Below are positions 62,243 through 64,000 of a DNA stretch of 64,000 nt, piece after piece. Origin of the DNA: Cruorifilaria tuberocauda. Taxonomy: Eukaryota; Nematoda; Chromadorea; Rhabditida; Onchocercidae. Positions within the stretch are counted from its first letter, which is position 1. Each line of letters begins with the position of its first letter. Position numbers and translations under genes: made by a program. The notes under the pieces are model-generated. The model was not told where the DNA came from, ran no database searches, and saw only the letters and a program-made list of their open reading frames with translations. The stretch is taken from NCBI GenBank assembly GCA_013365365.1, contig JABVXU010000004.1:62001-126000 (forward strand), read 5' to 3'.

Positions 62243-64000
62243 CTGAAAACAATGAAAGGTTTATCTAGTATTATATCCTAGAAAATAATTCCATTTCATC
62301 AGTTTGTTTAATTGAATTAATTTGAAGCGATAAATTAAATTATTCTAATTTAATTAGATTAGATCGAAATGCATAAATGCACGGTAAGGATGACAAATGA
62401 AGTCAATTGCAATGTTGGAAACGGATGACCCTTCTCACTATCGCCTTTCTCCTTTCGATATATAATTGTTGAATAGAAATTGAACTTATGTATTTATCCA
62501 ATTTATTTATTGAAGAAACAACGAAACACATAAGTACAAAAGAGGAAAGAGAGAGAGAGAAGAAAGGAAGAGGGAAGAGTGGCATGCCTCTTCTATGATA
62601 TTTATTTTTCTCCTCTCGAAATTGGGAAGAATCAACCAATAACTTTTGAATAATTTATGAATGAAATATAGTAACATTAAGTAGACATGGTTGTACAGCT
62701 TGCAACTTTTACTTACAAGACGAAATTTGAGTACAATTTATAGCAGCAATATTCAAAATGCTTAATACGAAACAGATATTAATTGGGATTTTAAATCAAT
62801 TTTTTCTTGATGATACTTGTAATTATCTTCATTTTTGTTCTTTATAAAGATAAGTGAAAACTGCTGGTGATCCTCTAATTTTTGTTTGCAGTATATTAAA
62901 TCTATAAATCCTTTTAACCTATTCAACGAAAGTACAGAACAAGGTAAGTATGATATTGATGCTTTATTTGAATAGTAACAACTGAAAGTTTTAAGATATT
63001 CTTCTGACATGATACGACAAGTTTAAGAAATATAATCCAATATGTGAATATGGAAGTTATAAAATTATACATCGAAATAAACCGGTCTGGTAGCCGATGA
63101 TTAGTGGAACCTCAGCCACTTCAAAATCTAATACAACATGTAAATCAGCTGTTCCCCTTTGTATACATTTACGTTACCTCATTTGCTGATTTCATTCATG
63201 GATCTTCTTACTTTCCAGGAATATTAAGATGATCCCATGCGCAACAACATCAACTAGACAGAAAAATGAGATAATTTTTTGTCTCGACAATGAAACTAAA
63301 ACAGAACAGGTTTTTGACTAGATATGCTGTCCATCCCGCTGTAAAGTAACAATTTTCGATATATAATCATTGAATGATTCGCTGTAACCGAGAGGTGATA
63401 AGTGATGAGATGCAAAGCGTTGATAGGTTGATTAGGGATGCGTTCAACATAGGCTCGCTGTCCAACTTTCACCTCTTCCGATGATGTGAAATAGGAGAAA
63501 ATGACATCTGCAAGATCAAGCATCATAGATTTTCTTTCCCCTCTTTCATGTGCCTATCAACTGAAAGTATCAAAAGAATTCAAAACGAATGCGACCACAA
63601 TGTTTCCTTTTTGTCCAGAAGCCTACAAAGAAGTTTAGAGCATCTATTATCTAACTGACCGACTCGCATCTTTGATTTGAAATAAAGAATTCAATTTAAG
63701 TCCAATTAAATCCAATTTTCATAAGTTATTCCGCACTATCAACATGCTACTGAAGAGACATCATACCATATTTCATATTCTGAAAAATCGCTTATCCAGC
63801 TGCACAATATAAAGTAAATCTTAGATCTTTCTAATATTTACTGTTTTTTGGTTAACTAAAAAATAATTTAAATATTCCGAGATCGAGTTTCTGCAAAAAA
63901 TGAAATTTGTTTAAGCATAAATCCTTAGATGCAAGTGGCATCTCACAGCTAAACAAGAAAATCGAAAAAAAGTTATTGGATTAAAGTATTTTTTAATGCC
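62243..64000. other. right-edge region, no supportable gene
   Basis: AT-rich. A purine run (AGAGGAAAGAGAGAGAGA) occurs at 62538-62579. The minus-strand open frame 63296-63526 includes a stretch after a CTTGCAG site with moderately coding-like composition (EEVKVGQRAYVERIPNQ) but no matched donor or partner exon. Confidence 0.4.
62538..62579. repeat. GA-rich purine tract
   Basis: An almost pure purine run on the plus strand, centred on GAGAGAGAGA. Simple-sequence repeat in a gene-poor stretch. Confidence 0.6.

Noticed and set aside
63296..63526. Minus-strand open frame near the right edge
   Set aside because: A CTTGCAG site precedes it and the composition is fair, but no donor, partner exon or family could be identified; left unannotated.

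Overview
The window is eukaryotic. It is AT-rich, with short exons, introns that open with GTAAG/GTGAG-type donors and end in TTTCAG-like acceptors, and initiator ATGs that often lie a few bases after a TTTCAG/TTTTAG site, as expected for SL trans-splicing. Protein similarities recalled from family knowledge (no search could be run) point to a nematode. The long introns and base composition suggest a filarial or other spirurid worm; this is inference. I see no bacterial, phage, CRISPR, IS or viral element.

I could assemble ten protein-coding genes exon by exon, with splice phases that close exactly. From left to right: an RNF38/RNF44-type RING-H2 E3 ligase (-, 1195-3929); SYS1 Golgi protein (+, 5125-6127); UBA5, the UFM1-activating E1 (-, 6482-~8918 with a probable upstream exon to 9314); BOP1/Erb1 ribosome-biogenesis factor (+, 9716-13564); a NOAH-1-like cuticle protein with six PAN/Apple modules plus a ZP domain (-, 14278-23094); an ESRP/fusilli/SYM-2 splicing regulator (-, 27228-41879); a very short WAC-like WW adaptor (+, 47234-49550); MIX23/CCDC58 (-, 49929-50987); MIC10 (-, 51510-51794); a PTP1B-like tail-anchored tyrosine phosphatase (+, 53308-55601); and RAE1 mRNA export factor (+, 57106-60110). 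Counting MIC10, which is a single exon, that makes eleven genes. A 3'-terminal exon of an unknown gene may sit at the left edge, and a two-exon 3' end of an unknown minus-strand gene may sit at 61904-62242.

Layout: the genes come in divergent pairs (RNF38-like/SYS1, UBA5/BOP1, MIC10/PTP1B-like) and convergent pairs (SYS1/UBA5, BOP1/NOAH-1, WAC/MIX23), separated by long AT-rich gaps (23.1-27.2, 41.9-47.2 and 60.1-64 kb). MIC10 and MIX23 are in tandem on one strand and both encode mitochondrial intermembrane-space or inner-membrane biogenesis proteins, so co-transcription is worth testing. The rest is housekeeping (ribosome assembly, UFMylation, Golgi targeting, mRNA export) plus two genes of epidermal/epithelial biology (NOAH-1-like, SYM-2-like).

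The points most worth a second look are a ~72-nt miRNA-precursor-like hairpin upstream of SYS1 whose only irregular arm pair is a G.U wobble on the + strand, an apparently non-AG splice acceptor inside RRM3 of the ESRP/SYM-2 gene, a Cys/His-rich block in the RING protein, the strict two-exons-per-PAN-module architecture of the NOAH-1-like gene, and the MIC10/MIX23 tandem.
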